Assembly: GCA_015063855.1 (NCBI GenBank) | Contig: SVTI01000007.1 | Location: 1 to 47,334 of the forward strand | Direction: 5' to 3' | DNA length: 47,334 bases | Origin: Oscillospiraceae bacterium | GTDB lineage: Bacteria > Bacillota > Clostridia > Oscillospirales > CAG-272 | Shown: piece by piece, positions 15,970-23,911 of the stretch | Position numbering within the stretch: position 1 is the stretch's first letter | Layout of the letters: the number at the start of each line of letters is the position of its first letter | Notes under the pieces: generated by a model | Told to the model about the DNA's origin: nothing | The model's input: the letters and a program-made list of their open reading frames with translations, nothing else | Database searches by the model: none | Program-made: the position numbers and the translations under genes

Positions 15970-16983
15970 TTATACCGCCTCCTTCGTCTTTTTTGCCTTT
16001 ATCTTACCGAAAACTCTCGGCTTAGTAAACATATCAATGTACCAAACAAGAAGGTTCATTATAAGTATTGCAAACGAAACGCCTTCGCTGTAGCCTCCAA
16101 AATAGCGAATAAATACCGTTATAAGACCACATCCGACACCATATATCAATCTTCCTGCCGATGTGACGGGAGAGGTAGCATAATCGGTAGCCATGAATAT
16201 TGCACCGATCATAAGTCCGCCGGAAAGAAGCTCTGCAAGCATAAATTCATAGGGTTGAACAGACTCGACCTGAGGGAAAAGATATGTAATTAATGCAACA
16301 GTTCCGATAAAAGAAACCGGAATATGCCACGTGATCACACGTCTGATAAGAAGATATACACCGCCGATGATAACAAGAATAGCGGATACTTCACCTATAC
16401 ATCCCGAGGTATTACCCATAAACATATCAAAGAGTGTTACGTTATCGGGAGAAACACCTGTCTTTAAAGAGGCTAAAGGTGTAGCAGAAGCAGTAATATC
16501 ACCACAGCTTACCGAAAACGCAGAGAGCTTGTCCTCAAAAGGATGCATAAAACCGCTTAACTTAGAGGGCCATGCTGTAAAAAGAAATACTCTTGCCGCA
16601 AGAGCGGGATTAACAATGTTTTTACCAATGCCGCCAAAAAGCTGCTTTACAACGATTATAGCAAAGAATGATCCCATCACAGGTACCCAAAGCGGAACGC
16701 TAACAGGCAGATTGAACGCGATAAGAATACCGGTTACCACCGCAGAAAGATCTCGTACTGTTAAAGGCTTTTTGAGAAGCTTTTGATAGAGATACTCAAA
16801 TACTATGCAGGAAGCTACCGAAATAAGCGTTAAGGTGAGTGCTCTGAAGCCATAGGAGTACACAGCCCATATAAGCGCCGGGACTAAAGCTACTATAACG
16901 TCAAACATTATGCTTGTGGTCGTGTCAACATGCTTAATATGAGGCGAAGAAGCAACGTGAAGCATATTTTCTTTATTTGTCAT
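15970..16983 (-). CDS. rnfD: Rnf complex subunit D
   Basis: An integral membrane subunit of 337 residues with about nine or ten helices, homologous to NqrB. ITASATPLASLKTG around residue 155-170 contains the SAT motif whose threonine is expected to bind FMN covalently. GGIGKNIVNPALAARVF and FMATDYATSPVTSAGR are family signatures, the latter near the ion path in NqrB. It overlaps rnfC by 11 bp and is 1 bp from rnfG. Confidence 0.97.
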   Translation of the reverse strand: MTNKENMLHVASSPHIKHVDTTTSIMFDVIVALVPALIWAVYSYGFRALTLTLISVASCIVFEYLYQKLLKKPLTVRDLSAVVTGILIAFNLPVSVPLWVPVMGSFFAIIVVKQLFGGIGKNIVNPALAARVFLFTAWPSKLSGFMHPFEDKLSAFSVSCGDITASATPLASLKTGVSPDNVTLFDMFMGNTSGCIGEVSAILVIIGGVYLLIRRVITWHIPVSFIGTVALITYLFPQVESVQPYEFMLAELLSGGLMIGAIFMATDYATSPVTSAGRLIYGVGCGLITVFIRYFGGYSEGVSFAILIMNLLVWYIDMFTKPRVFGKIKAKKTKEAV

Positions 16984-18331
16984 TCTTCTTTACCTCCTTT
17001 GCCTGAGCGTTTTTTCTCTTTTCGTTAATCTTAGATTTTGCAACTCTGTTAAGATGAGTGATAGGAACACTACCGGGGCATACATAGGTACATGCACCGC
17101 ATTCAACACAGCTCATAACGTCGTACTTTTCGCAGAGATCATATTTTCTCTCTCTTGAAAAGAGTGCTGTATAGCTGGGCATAAGACCCATCTGGCAAGC
17201 CCTTACACATCTGCCGCAGCGAATACACTTATAATCGTCAACGACGTCGGGATAGCTCTTTTCGGATAAGAAAAGCACAGCGGATGTTCCTTTGGTAACC
17301 GGAGCATCCATATCCCACTGAGCCGCACCCATCATGGGACCTCCGTTTACTATGGTCTGCACTTCCCTCTTAAGCCCGCCGCAGAACTCCGCAAGATCGC
17401 GGTATGACGTACCGATAGGCACAAGCACCGAACAGGGCTCGTTGATACAGTCGCCGTCTACGGTTACAATTCTTGAAGTAAGTGGGTATCCGTAAGCGAA
17501 CGCTCTGTAGATCGCGGCGCAGGTCTCAGCGTTGAATACAACACATCCAACGTCGGCAGGAAGCTTGCCCGCAGGTATCTGTCTTCCTGTAAGAGCGTAT
17601 ATAAGCTGTCTTTCATCTCCCTGAGGGTATTTGGTCTTCATAACTCTGACGTTGATAATATCAGAATCAGCACATTTCTTTTTCATGAGCTCTATAGCAT
17701 CGGGCTTATTGTCTTCAATTGCTATATCACCGTCACGAAGACCGAATACCTTTAATAATATCTTGACTCCACCGATAATATCATCGGGAGATTCAAGCAA
17801 TAATCTGTGGTTTGCGGTAATGTATGGCTCGCATTCTGCACAGTTAATGATAAGTCTGTCTACATTGCCCAACGCAGACTGAATCTTCGCGTAAGTCGGG
17901 AATGTAGCACCACCCATACCCGATATACCTGCGTTTTTTGTTATCTCGATAAGATCATCAGCAGTTATTTCTTCAAAGGACTTTTCATAGGGCTTGATAT
18001 CGGCGGAGATCCTATTTTCAAAATCGTTTTCGATCACAACATGAGTAACGTTCATACCCATAGCGTTAAGACGTATGTCAAGCGCTGTTACCTTACCGGA
18101 AATACTGGCGTGAACGGGACATCCCAGACCCTTTTCCACGTTACCTATGATCTGATATTTATCAACAGAGTCTCCTACCTTTACAGTCGCCGTACACGGT
18201 GCGCCTATATGTTGGGACAAAGGTATTGCAACAGATTTCGGCTCTGTCATTTTTTTTATTTCTTTTGAAGCGGTGTGCTTGTGTTCCGGAACATGAATTC
18301 CACCACGGAAAGTAAATGCCATCGGCTTCAC
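16973..18331 (-). CDS. rnfC: Rnf complex subunit C, NADH-binding
   Basis: The NAD-facing peripheral subunit; the complex couples ferredoxin:NAD+ electron transfer to Na+ or H+ export. The 452 residues include an N-terminal barrel-sandwich, the glycine-rich GMGGATFPTYAK motif for NADH/FMN, the INCAECEPY motif, and two 4Fe-4S binding groups near the C terminus (CIRCGRCVRACQMGLMP and CVECGACTYVCPGSVP). It is the first gene of the operon, with a promoter 27 bp upstream. The gene order C-D-G-E-A-B is the standard clostridial one. Confidence 0.97.
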   Translation of the reverse strand: MKPMAFTFRGGIHVPEHKHTASKEIKKMTEPKSVAIPLSQHIGAPCTATVKVGDSVDKYQIIGNVEKGLGCPVHASISGKVTALDIRLNAMGMNVTHVVIENDFENRISADIKPYEKSFEEITADDLIEITKNAGISGMGGATFPTYAKIQSALGNVDRLIINCAECEPYITANHRLLLESPDDIIGGVKILLKVFGLRDGDIAIEDNKPDAIELMKKKCADSDIINVRVMKTKYPQGDERQLIYALTGRQIPAGKLPADVGCVVFNAETCAAIYRAFAYGYPLTSRIVTVDGDCINEPCSVLVPIGTSYRDLAEFCGGLKREVQTIVNGGPMMGAAQWDMDAPVTKGTSAVLFLSEKSYPDVVDDYKCIRCGRCVRACQMGLMPSYTALFSRERKYDLCEKYDVMSCVECGACTYVCPGSVPITHLNRVAKSKINEKRKNAQAKEVKKNDK

Positions 18332-18357
18332 CTCGTAAATTTATAGTTATTTAATAT

Positions 18358-18386
18358 ATTATACTATAATCCAACATATTTTTCAA
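18358..18386 (-). promoter_or_regulatory. Promoter of the rnf operon
   Basis: On the minus strand TTGAAA (18381-18386) and TATAAT (18358-18363) are 17 bp apart, 27 bp before rnfC. Confidence 0.75.
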
Positions 18387-18435
18387 TAGATTATGCTTAA
18401 GTTATTTTTTTGACGATCATTTTAATGACAACCTA

Positions 18436-18464
18436 TTGCAATGATTGACAAAATCTGCTATAAT
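18436..18464 (+). promoter_or_regulatory. Promoter of the kinase-LRR gene
   Basis: TTGCAA (18436-18441) and TATAAT (18459-18464) are 17 bp apart. A nearby TTGACA at 18445 is only 8 bp from the -10 box and so is not the -35. Confidence 0.7.
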
Positions 18465-18502
18465 AAGAGTTAATTATCAATCAGGTGATTGCGGAGGTAA
18501 TA

Positions 18503-20647
18503 ATGAGCATCGACATTTTGAAAAAAGAATGGCATGACTGGAAAATAGGAGAGGTACTTGGTGAGGGTTCTTACGGCAAGGTCTTTAAAGCCGAAAAAAC
18601 AAGCAAAGGTTTTACAGCAAGTGCTGCAATCAAGATGATTTCAATTCCCTCCTCTAACGCAGAGATCGATGCACTTCGTTCCGAGGGCATGACCATCGAG
18701 GAAACCAAAAAGTACTTTGAAAACATTGCCACCGATTTTATCAATGAAATCAAGGTTATGAATACTCTTAAGGGTGCACCTAATATAGTTTCAGTAGAGG
18801 ATTTTCTTATAACTGAGAACAAGGACACCATTGGTTGGAATATCTTTATTCGTATGGAGCTTCTTCGCTCCTTTAAAAGCTACCTTGACGAGCATACCCC
18901 CTCTGAGGAGGAAGTAATCAAGATTGGTATAGATATCGCCACTGCTCTTGAGGTATGTGAGTCAAAGAGTATCATTCACAGAGATATCAAGCCCGCTAAT
19001 ATATTTATAGATGATTTTGGAAACTTCAGATTAGGCGATTTCGGCATCGCAAAGGAATTGGAAAAAACCTCCGGGGCTGCATCTATGAAGGGTACATTCT
19101 CTTTTATGGCTCCTGAGGTAGCCCAAGGTAAAAGATATGACTTGACCGTAGATATATATTCTCTCGGACTTGTACTCTACTCACTGCTTAATAACAACCG
19201 CCCACCATTTACCGATCCTTACGCTCCTGAACTTACATATAACGACAGAAAGAATGCAAACGACAGACGTCTGGCGGGTGAGCCGCTTCCTGCACCATGC
19301 AATGCTTCGCCCGAGCTTGCAAATATTATTCTTTGCGCCTGTGCATTTGATCCTTCAAAGAGATTTAAAACTCCAACCGCGCTTAAAAATGCCTTGAGAT
19401 CCTGCGGCAAGAATGGCGCTATACCCTTTACTGTACCAAATAAGCCAAAAGATTCGATCGACGAAACCGTTGCGGTAAACAGAAGCTCTGTAATGCCTGC
19501 TGTTTCAAAATCAGCCGACTTTACAAATAAAAAGAAATCAAGTAAAAAGCCCTTGATAATTCTCTTAACTATACTTATAGCAGCTATATGCATCGCTGTC
19601 GGAGCATTGCTTCCTTCCCTTTTGAATAAAAACAACGATGCCGACGAACAAAAAGAAGAAAATATATCCTCAGATAAAAAAACCGAAGAGGATATTAACG
19701 ATGATGCTTCCATAGATTTTTTAACAGATAATACTGATACAGCTGCAAATTCTGACATAATACACAATAATGCTATACCTGACATTACCGAAAACTCGGA
19801 AAATATAATTACGCCCGACACAGAAGATACAGAACCTGATCCTATTCCGCCCGAAGAACCTGCCGTCCAAGGAAATACAACCTGGAACTTGAAAGACGGT
19901 ATCCTTACCATCAGCGGAAGCGGCGATATGGATAATTACTCCGACGATTTTGATGTCTATTACGAGGATATCGAAGAGTATGCATACACAAACTCTCCTT
20001 GGGATTATCACAGATTTGATATAACCGAAGTTATAATCGAGGATGGTGTTACCTCTGTCGGAAATAACGCATTTTACGGATGTAATAAATTAACAAAAGT
20101 TACTCTTCCCGAGAGTATAACTAAAATAGGAAATTATGCATTTAGCAGTACAGATTCACTTCAAAATATCGATATTCCTTCAAAAGTTACAACAATCGGT
20201 GAACATGCTTTTTCAGGAAGCGGATTAATGTCGATTTATGTACCTAAAGGCGTCACAACTATAAATAACGGAGCCTTTGCTTCCTGCTTTAAACTATCAA
20301 GTGTTATTCTCCCCGAGGGCCTCACACACATAGGTTCAAATGCATTTGACTGGTGCACTTCCCTTACAAGCATTGTAATCCCCGAAGGAATAAAAACCAT
20401 AAGCTCTTCAATGTTCTACGATTGCAGTAAGTTAACATCGGTAACCATACCTTCAAGTGTAGAAACGATCGAAGGAAGCGCATTCTTCCATTGTGATTCA
20501 CTTCTTGAAATCACCATCCCTGCAACAGTAACCAAAATTAAGAAAGGTGCATTTGATACCTACAAAATTACCTTTGCATGCTACAGCGGCACCGAGGGCG
20601 AGAGATACGCTATCGATAATGAGATCCAACATTATTTCATTGGTTAA
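18503..20647 (+). CDS. Membrane Ser/Thr protein kinase with extracellular BspA-type leucine-rich repeats
   Basis: A 714-residue signalling protein. I start it at MSIDILKKEW because GCGGAGG lies 6-7 bases before that ATG. Kinase domain, about 13-305: glycine loop LGEGSYGKV (19-27), Lys44 in AAIKM, HRDIKPAN with catalytic Asp161, DFG at 179-181 and MAPEV at 202-206, so it looks active. A single membrane helix covers about 349-371, then an acidic Asp/Glu/Asn linker runs to about 450. From about 515 to 705 run some seven BspA-type (LRR_5) repeats of ~23 residues with the pattern I..IG..AF..C..L..V.IP. The usual PASTA sensor of Firmicute PknB is replaced by LRRs, suggesting a different ligand. It stands alone without an adjacent phosphatase. 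Confidence 0.92.
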   Translation: MSIDILKKEWHDWKIGEVLGEGSYGKVFKAEKTSKGFTASAAIKMISIPSSNAEIDALRSEGMTIEETKKYFENIATDFINEIKVMNTLKGAPNIVSVEDFLITENKDTIGWNIFIRMELLRSFKSYLDEHTPSEEEVIKIGIDIATALEVCESKSIIHRDIKPANIFIDDFGNFRLGDFGIAKELEKTSGAASMKGTFSFMAPEVAQGKRYDLTVDIYSLGLVLYSLLNNNRPPFTDPYAPELTYNDRKNANDRRLAGEPLPAPCNASPELANIILCACAFDPSKRFKTPTALKNALRSCGKNGAIPFTVPNKPKDSIDETVAVNRSSVMPAVSKSADFTNKKKSSKKPLIILLTILIAAICIAVGALLPSLLNKNNDADEQKEENISSDKKTEEDINDDASIDFLTDNTDTAANSDIIHNNAIPDITENSENIITPDTEDTEPDPIPPEEPAVQGNTTWNLKDGILTISGSGDMDNYSDDFDVYYEDIEEYAYTNSPWDYHRFDITEVIIEDGVTSVGNNAFYGCNKLTKVTLPESITKIGNYAFSSTDSLQNIDIPSKVTTIGEHAFSGSGLMSIYVPKGVTTINNGAFASCFKLSSVILPEGLTHIGSNAFDWCTSLTSIVIPEGIKTISSSMFYDCSKLTSVTIPSSVETIEGSAFFHCDSLLEITIPATVTKIKKGAFDTYKITFACYSGTEGERYAIDNEIQHYFIG

Positions 20648-20660
20648 ACCGAAGAATATG

Positions 20661-20690
20661 AATAAACCTCCCGAAAACGGGAGGTTTATT
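20661..20690 (+). terminator. Terminator of the kinase-LRR gene
   Basis: A 13-bp perfect stem AATAAACCTCCCG / CGGGAGGTTTATT with loop AAAA. Confidence 0.88.
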
Positions 20691-20694
20691 CATT

Positions 20695-20914
20695 TCAGAG
20701 TCAATCCCATCGTTTTGCTACTCGCAAAACTTCGCACCTTTTGCCTGAAAAACCTGCCACCGGCAGCTTTTTCTACGGCAAAACTCTCTCAGGGTTCGAT
20801 TCCCCCAAACGTAGTTTCGCAGCAAAACAAAAAAGCGCCACCGGGCGCACCGAATTTCGCCTGTTTCTGCAGCGCGAACAACTTACACGAAATGTAGTAA
20901 TTTCCTATAAATTC
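20695..20914. other. Non-coding stretch with small GC hairpins
   Basis: No supported gene. The stretch is more GC-rich than its surroundings and holds several short hairpins: TTTTGC/GCAAAA near 20716-20732, CTGCC/GGCAG with loop ACC near 20754-20766, and GCGCC/GGCGC near 20835-20848. It also contains a 15-nt copy of a tRNA T-arm (20792-20806) and one copy of a dispersed repeat. Short open frames here lack ribosome sites. Confidence 0.5.
20829..20910. repeat. Dispersed non-coding repeat, copy A
   Basis: Shares AAAAAAGCG, a GC hairpin, CGCACCGAAT, a TTTCT-CAGCGC-GAA block and AATTTCCTATAA, in the same order, with copy B at 23773-23864. The hairpin here is GCGCC/GGCGC. The function is unknown. 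Confidence 0.55.
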
Positions 20915-20917
20915 AAA

Positions 20918-20937
20918 AAAGCACCTAAAGGTGCTTT
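20918..20937 (-). terminator. Terminator of the tRNA-Met-tRNA-Glu transcript
   Basis: An 8-bp stem AAAGCACC / GGTGCTTT with loop TAAA is followed on the minus strand by a T-run. It lies 8 bases 3' of tRNA-Glu. Confidence 0.8.
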
Positions 20938-20944
20938 CTTGTTT

Positions 20945-21019
20945 TGGTGACCCGTGGGGGAATCGAACCCCCGTTACCGCCGTGAAAGGGCGGTGTCTTG
21001 ACCGCTTGACCAACGGGCC
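20945..21019 (-). tRNA. tRNA-Glu (anticodon TTC)
   Basis: A 75-nt cloverleaf with encoded CCA. The acceptor is GGCCCGT / ACGGGTC with discriminator A, the anticodon stem is CCGCC / GGCGG around loop CTTTCAC (anticodon TTC), and the T-arm GGGGGTTCGATTCCCCC is perfect. Confidence 0.97.
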
Positions 21020-21022
21020 GTA

Positions 21023-21099
21023 TGGTAGCGGGAATTGGACTTGAACCCATGACCTACCGGGTATGAACCGGTTGCTCTAGCCAACTGAGCTATCCCGCC
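21023..21099 (-). tRNA. tRNA-Met (anticodon CAT)
   Basis: A 77-nt cloverleaf with encoded CCA, acceptor GGCGGGA / TCCCGCT and anticodon stem ACCGG / CCGGT around TTCATAC. The three consecutive G:C pairs and C1:A72 mismatch of initiator tRNA are absent, so it is elongator tRNA-Met, or possibly the lysidine-modified tRNA-Ile2. It lies 3 nt upstream of tRNA-Glu in one transcript. Confidence 0.93.
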
Positions 21100-21135
21100 A
21101 TTTAGCTGAACTGTCTCTCAAACGACAGCTTTGTT

Positions 21136-21164
21136 AGTATACCACATAGTATCTCTTTTGTCAA
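21136..21164 (-). promoter_or_regulatory. Promoter of the tRNA-Met-tRNA-Glu transcript
   Basis: On the minus strand TTGACA (21159-21164) and TATACT (21136-21141) are 17 bp apart, with TGG before the -10 box. Confidence 0.85.
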
Positions 21165-21282
21165 CAGTTTTTAGGAAAAAATATTATATTTTTTCAACTT
21201 TTACAAAACGACCAAATATCCCTGCCCTGTTCACAGGCGTTTTGTTAATTATAGTGATATATAATACATTTAGTAACAAATA

Positions 21283-21317
21283 AATATCAGCAGCTAATAA
21301 AATCAGCTGCTGATATT
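21283..21317 (-). terminator. Terminator of the first SLH-DUF4838 gene
   Basis: A 13-bp stem AATATCAGCAGCT / AGCTGCTGATATT with a 9-nt loop, about 55 bp past the stop codon on the minus strand. Confidence 0.7.
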
Positions 21318-21370
21318 ATTATTCGAAATATTAATTAAAATTATTATACAAAAAACATACGATTCCGATA

Positions 21371-23671
21371 TCATGCCGCCGGGAACCATTCATGAGGCGG
21401 TTTTGCAGGATCAAAACTGATATCCGCTTCCTTCTCGGTATACTTAACACCTTTTTCCTTAATAACGGATACAAATTCTGTTGCTAAAGATACATAGGAC
21501 AGCTGTGTTTCATAATCATCACTGCAATAATCACGGGTATAGAGAGCTGTCAGCATAGTATACGTCCACGAAATTCTGGAGCATTGTATTCTGTCAAGCT
21601 CGTTCTCGTCCTTAGCCAGAGCTTCTGCCGCATCCCAATAAGCTTCAAATTCATCCATATAAAGGAGCAGATCCTCGTAATCAATGATAACTTGAGGAGT
21701 AGCATGACAGGAGAAATGATTTTTATCGGAAAGAAGCTCCATCGCATCGATATATTTCCTAATATATTTCCAGCCTGCGCCATAATAAGCCTCAAGGAAT
21801 TTATCCACATTTATCTGATATTCCTCTACAGACATATTCGGATCCCATTGTAATATACCTGTCAAATATGCAGTAAGGCTTCCGAATTCTCCCGACTTAC
21901 CGAGAATTGCGTTATTAAATTCGCCTCTTACACCAAGACTGTAGAACCAAGCCTTATTGTCACGAAGTGACTCCACCATCGGCAAAGCGGCAAAGGAATA
22001 TGTAAAATTAGCAGAATAATCCCATACCCATATCTTCTTACATATCTTATTCCATTCTGTCATATGTGAAAGAAGAGCAGCGTTAAGAGGACAAGTGGCA
22101 TCAGCATAATCGTGGCTGAGACAATAATCCATGGTACAGTAATATATAATAACGCTGTCATCGAGCTTTGAATTGATAGGGTGCGTGGTATGAAGATATG
22201 CAAGAGTAAGGATCTGACAGTCAGGATACTCCTCCTCTATCGCTTCTGCGATTGCGTTACATAGCATCATAATCGTACCGCCACGGCTTCCCTGCTGTCT
22301 GTTGACCTCATTGCAGGACTCACATACACAAACATCAGCTGAGTCATTCTGAGAAACCCATATGATCTCAAGGTTCGGATTTTTCTTAAGATATCCTTTA
22401 ACTGCATTTATAGAATATTCAATAATTGCAGGATCTGTAAGACAAGGCTCGCCTTTGCTGACACCTGTGATATCGGGAAGATTGTGAACAAAACCCTTTG
22501 ACTTAAAGGGTGAGCCGGCTTTATTTTCTTCAGGGCAGTTACTCCAGTAGATAGAACGGCTTTCGTAACCGGGTCCGTCCTTGAAGCAATAACCGTCCGG
22601 AATATCAAGTACATCAATATGCTCAATGGTAGAGATATTTCTTGTATAGAATCCAAAACCAAGAACTTCTTCACAAAGTCCGATAACACCGAAGTATGAA
22701 CCTTCGTATTTATCATCTTTACCTGCAATAACAAGGTAATTACCCTGAACGCTTATTTCATAAGAGCAACGGTCTTCACCCACTCTGTCTGTAGTTACAA
22801 TTCCACGGTCTTCACGGTTTGTCTTACCGATAAGTATCTCATATTCTTCAACCGCACAAGAATCATTTTGTACATCAAGAGTTACTCCGGTACAGCGTTC
22901 AATATACCCTGCAAGCTCATTTGCCGCGTTCTTACTCTCTTCATTGTCCGCATATATGATCTTATACATATCTATCGGATTACCGTTGATAGAAAGTAAA
23001 CCGATCGCAGGTTCATCAGCACAAAGAAAATCCAAGTAATTTACGATAAGCTGAGCCGCCTCGGCTCTGGTTGCGGTCTTAGAGGGAGAAAGCACAAGAT
23101 TTTTTTCAACATTGCCTGTACCTGAAATAATGAAATTTGCAAGCGCCCACTTCATACCATCAACAGCCCATTCAGCGACATCACCTTTATCATAGCTTCT
23201 GTCGTATTTAAACTGGTCGGGAATTTCGGTATTTTCACCGAAATCAGCAGCACTCTTATAGAAGAGAGCTACCATCTCCTGACGGGTAATAGTTTTATTA
23301 ACACCGAATTTACCACCGCCGATGCCATCTGTTATATTTTTCCGGTATGCCCATTCAACGTAAGGCGCATACCATTCACCGACCTTAACGTCAGAAAAGG
23401 ATGAAGAGGTATATTGGCTTACATCAACCTTATTAAGTCTTGCAAGAGTCGTTACAAACATTTCTCTTGTCATAGGCTTGTGGGGAGAAAATTCATATTT
23501 AGATGTTCCGTTAAACACTTCAGCCTCAACCGCTTCGTTCACGGCATCATAAAACCATGAACCCTCCTTCACGTCTTGGAATTCGCATTCAGCGCATACA
23601 CTTATACCAAGCGATACTGCCATAATGACCATTAAAGACAATATGATTAATATCATTCCGATTTTTCTCAT
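21371..23671 (-). CDS. SLH-domain surface protein with DUF4838 domain (paralogue 1)
   Basis: A secreted cell-surface protein of 766 residues. A signal peptide (about 1-27, ending VCA) is followed by three S-layer homology repeats at about 28-70, 85-135 and 140-215, with WAVDGMKWALAN and TRAEAAQLIVNYLD motifs. These bind pyruvylated secondary wall polymer. From about 225 comes an alpha/beta domain like the N-terminal domain of glucuronidase/hexosaminidase-type glycosidases (EILIGKTNRE, GNYLVIAG, GVIGLCEEVLGFGFY). The DUF4838 core then includes VSQNDSADVCVCESCNEVN and IWVWDYSANFTYSF. A glycan-hydrolysing role is suspected but not shown. It has its own promoter and is 2301 bp, exactly like paralogue 2. 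Confidence 0.85.
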   Translation of the reverse strand: MRKIGMILIILSLMVIMAVSLGISVCAECEFQDVKEGSWFYDAVNEAVEAEVFNGTSKYEFSPHKPMTREMFVTTLARLNKVDVSQYTSSSFSDVKVGEWYAPYVEWAYRKNITDGIGGGKFGVNKTITRQEMVALFYKSAADFGENTEIPDQFKYDRSYDKGDVAEWAVDGMKWALANFIISGTGNVEKNLVLSPSKTATRAEAAQLIVNYLDFLCADEPAIGLLSINGNPIDMYKIIYADNEESKNAANELAGYIERCTGVTLDVQNDSCAVEEYEILIGKTNREDRGIVTTDRVGEDRCSYEISVQGNYLVIAGKDDKYEGSYFGVIGLCEEVLGFGFYTRNISTIEHIDVLDIPDGYCFKDGPGYESRSIYWSNCPEENKAGSPFKSKGFVHNLPDITGVSKGEPCLTDPAIIEYSINAVKGYLKKNPNLEIIWVSQNDSADVCVCESCNEVNRQQGSRGGTIMMLCNAIAEAIEEEYPDCQILTLAYLHTTHPINSKLDDSVIIYYCTMDYCLSHDYADATCPLNAALLSHMTEWNKICKKIWVWDYSANFTYSFAALPMVESLRDNKAWFYSLGVRGEFNNAILGKSGEFGSLTAYLTGILQWDPNMSVEEYQINVDKFLEAYYGAGWKYIRKYIDAMELLSDKNHFSCHATPQVIIDYEDLLLYMDEFEAYWDAAEALAKDENELDRIQCSRISWTYTMLTALYTRDYCSDDYETQLSYVSLATEFVSVIKEKGVKYTEKEADISFDPAKPPHEWFPAA

Positions 23672-23700
23672 AACAACCTCGAAAAATAATTATTTTAATT

Positions 23701-23730
23701 ATTGTACCATATTTTAAATTGAACTGTCAA
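23701..23730 (-). promoter_or_regulatory. Promoter of the first SLH-DUF4838 gene
   Basis: On the minus strand TTGACA (23725-23730) and TACAAT (23701-23706), with TGG before the -10, are 18 bp apart and 29 bp before the start codon. Confidence 0.75.
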
Positions 23731-23772
23731 TAAAAAAATAACTGCCGTATGAAACAAATAAATTCAACACAT

Positions 23773-23864
23773 AAAAAAGCGGGCGCCGGCCCGCACCGAA
23801 TGATCGGGTATGGACCGAGCATAATTCCGTTTCTTCAGCGCCCGAAATAACGCAATTTCCTATA
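23773..23864. repeat. Dispersed non-coding repeat, copy B
   Basis: The counterpart of copy A at 20829-20910. The outer blocks AAAAAAGCG, CGCACCGAAT and AATTTCCTATAA are kept, while the hairpin is GCGGGC/GCCCGC instead of GCGCC/GGCGC, so both arms changed together. It sits between two SLH genes and lacks coding potential. Confidence 0.55.
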
Positions 23865-23876
23865 ATATAAAAATCA

Positions 23877-23896
23877 AAGTCCTCTTTCGAGGACTT
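23877..23896 (-). terminator. Terminator of the rnj-SLH-DUF4838 unit
   Basis: An 8-bp stem AAGTCCTC / GAGGACTT with loop TTTC, followed on the minus strand by a T-rich tail. Confidence 0.75.
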
Positions 23897-23911
23897 CAGA
23901 TTTATACAAAT

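Noticed and set aside
18421-18464. TTGACA at 18445 as -35 box of the kinase gene
   Set aside because: It lies only 8 bp from the TATAAT box. TTGCAA at 18436 has the correct 17-bp spacing.
20547-20950. Two overlapping plus-strand open frames in the tRNA-flanking non-coding region
   Set aside because: They start inside the kinase gene or lack a ribosome site, run through hairpins and a terminator, and have no protein-like composition.
20945-21099. tRNA cluster as an active integration hot spot
   Set aside because: No integrase, phage or plasmid genes occur in the window, and flanking genes look chromosomal. Only a 15-nt T-arm fragment remains, reported separately with low weight.
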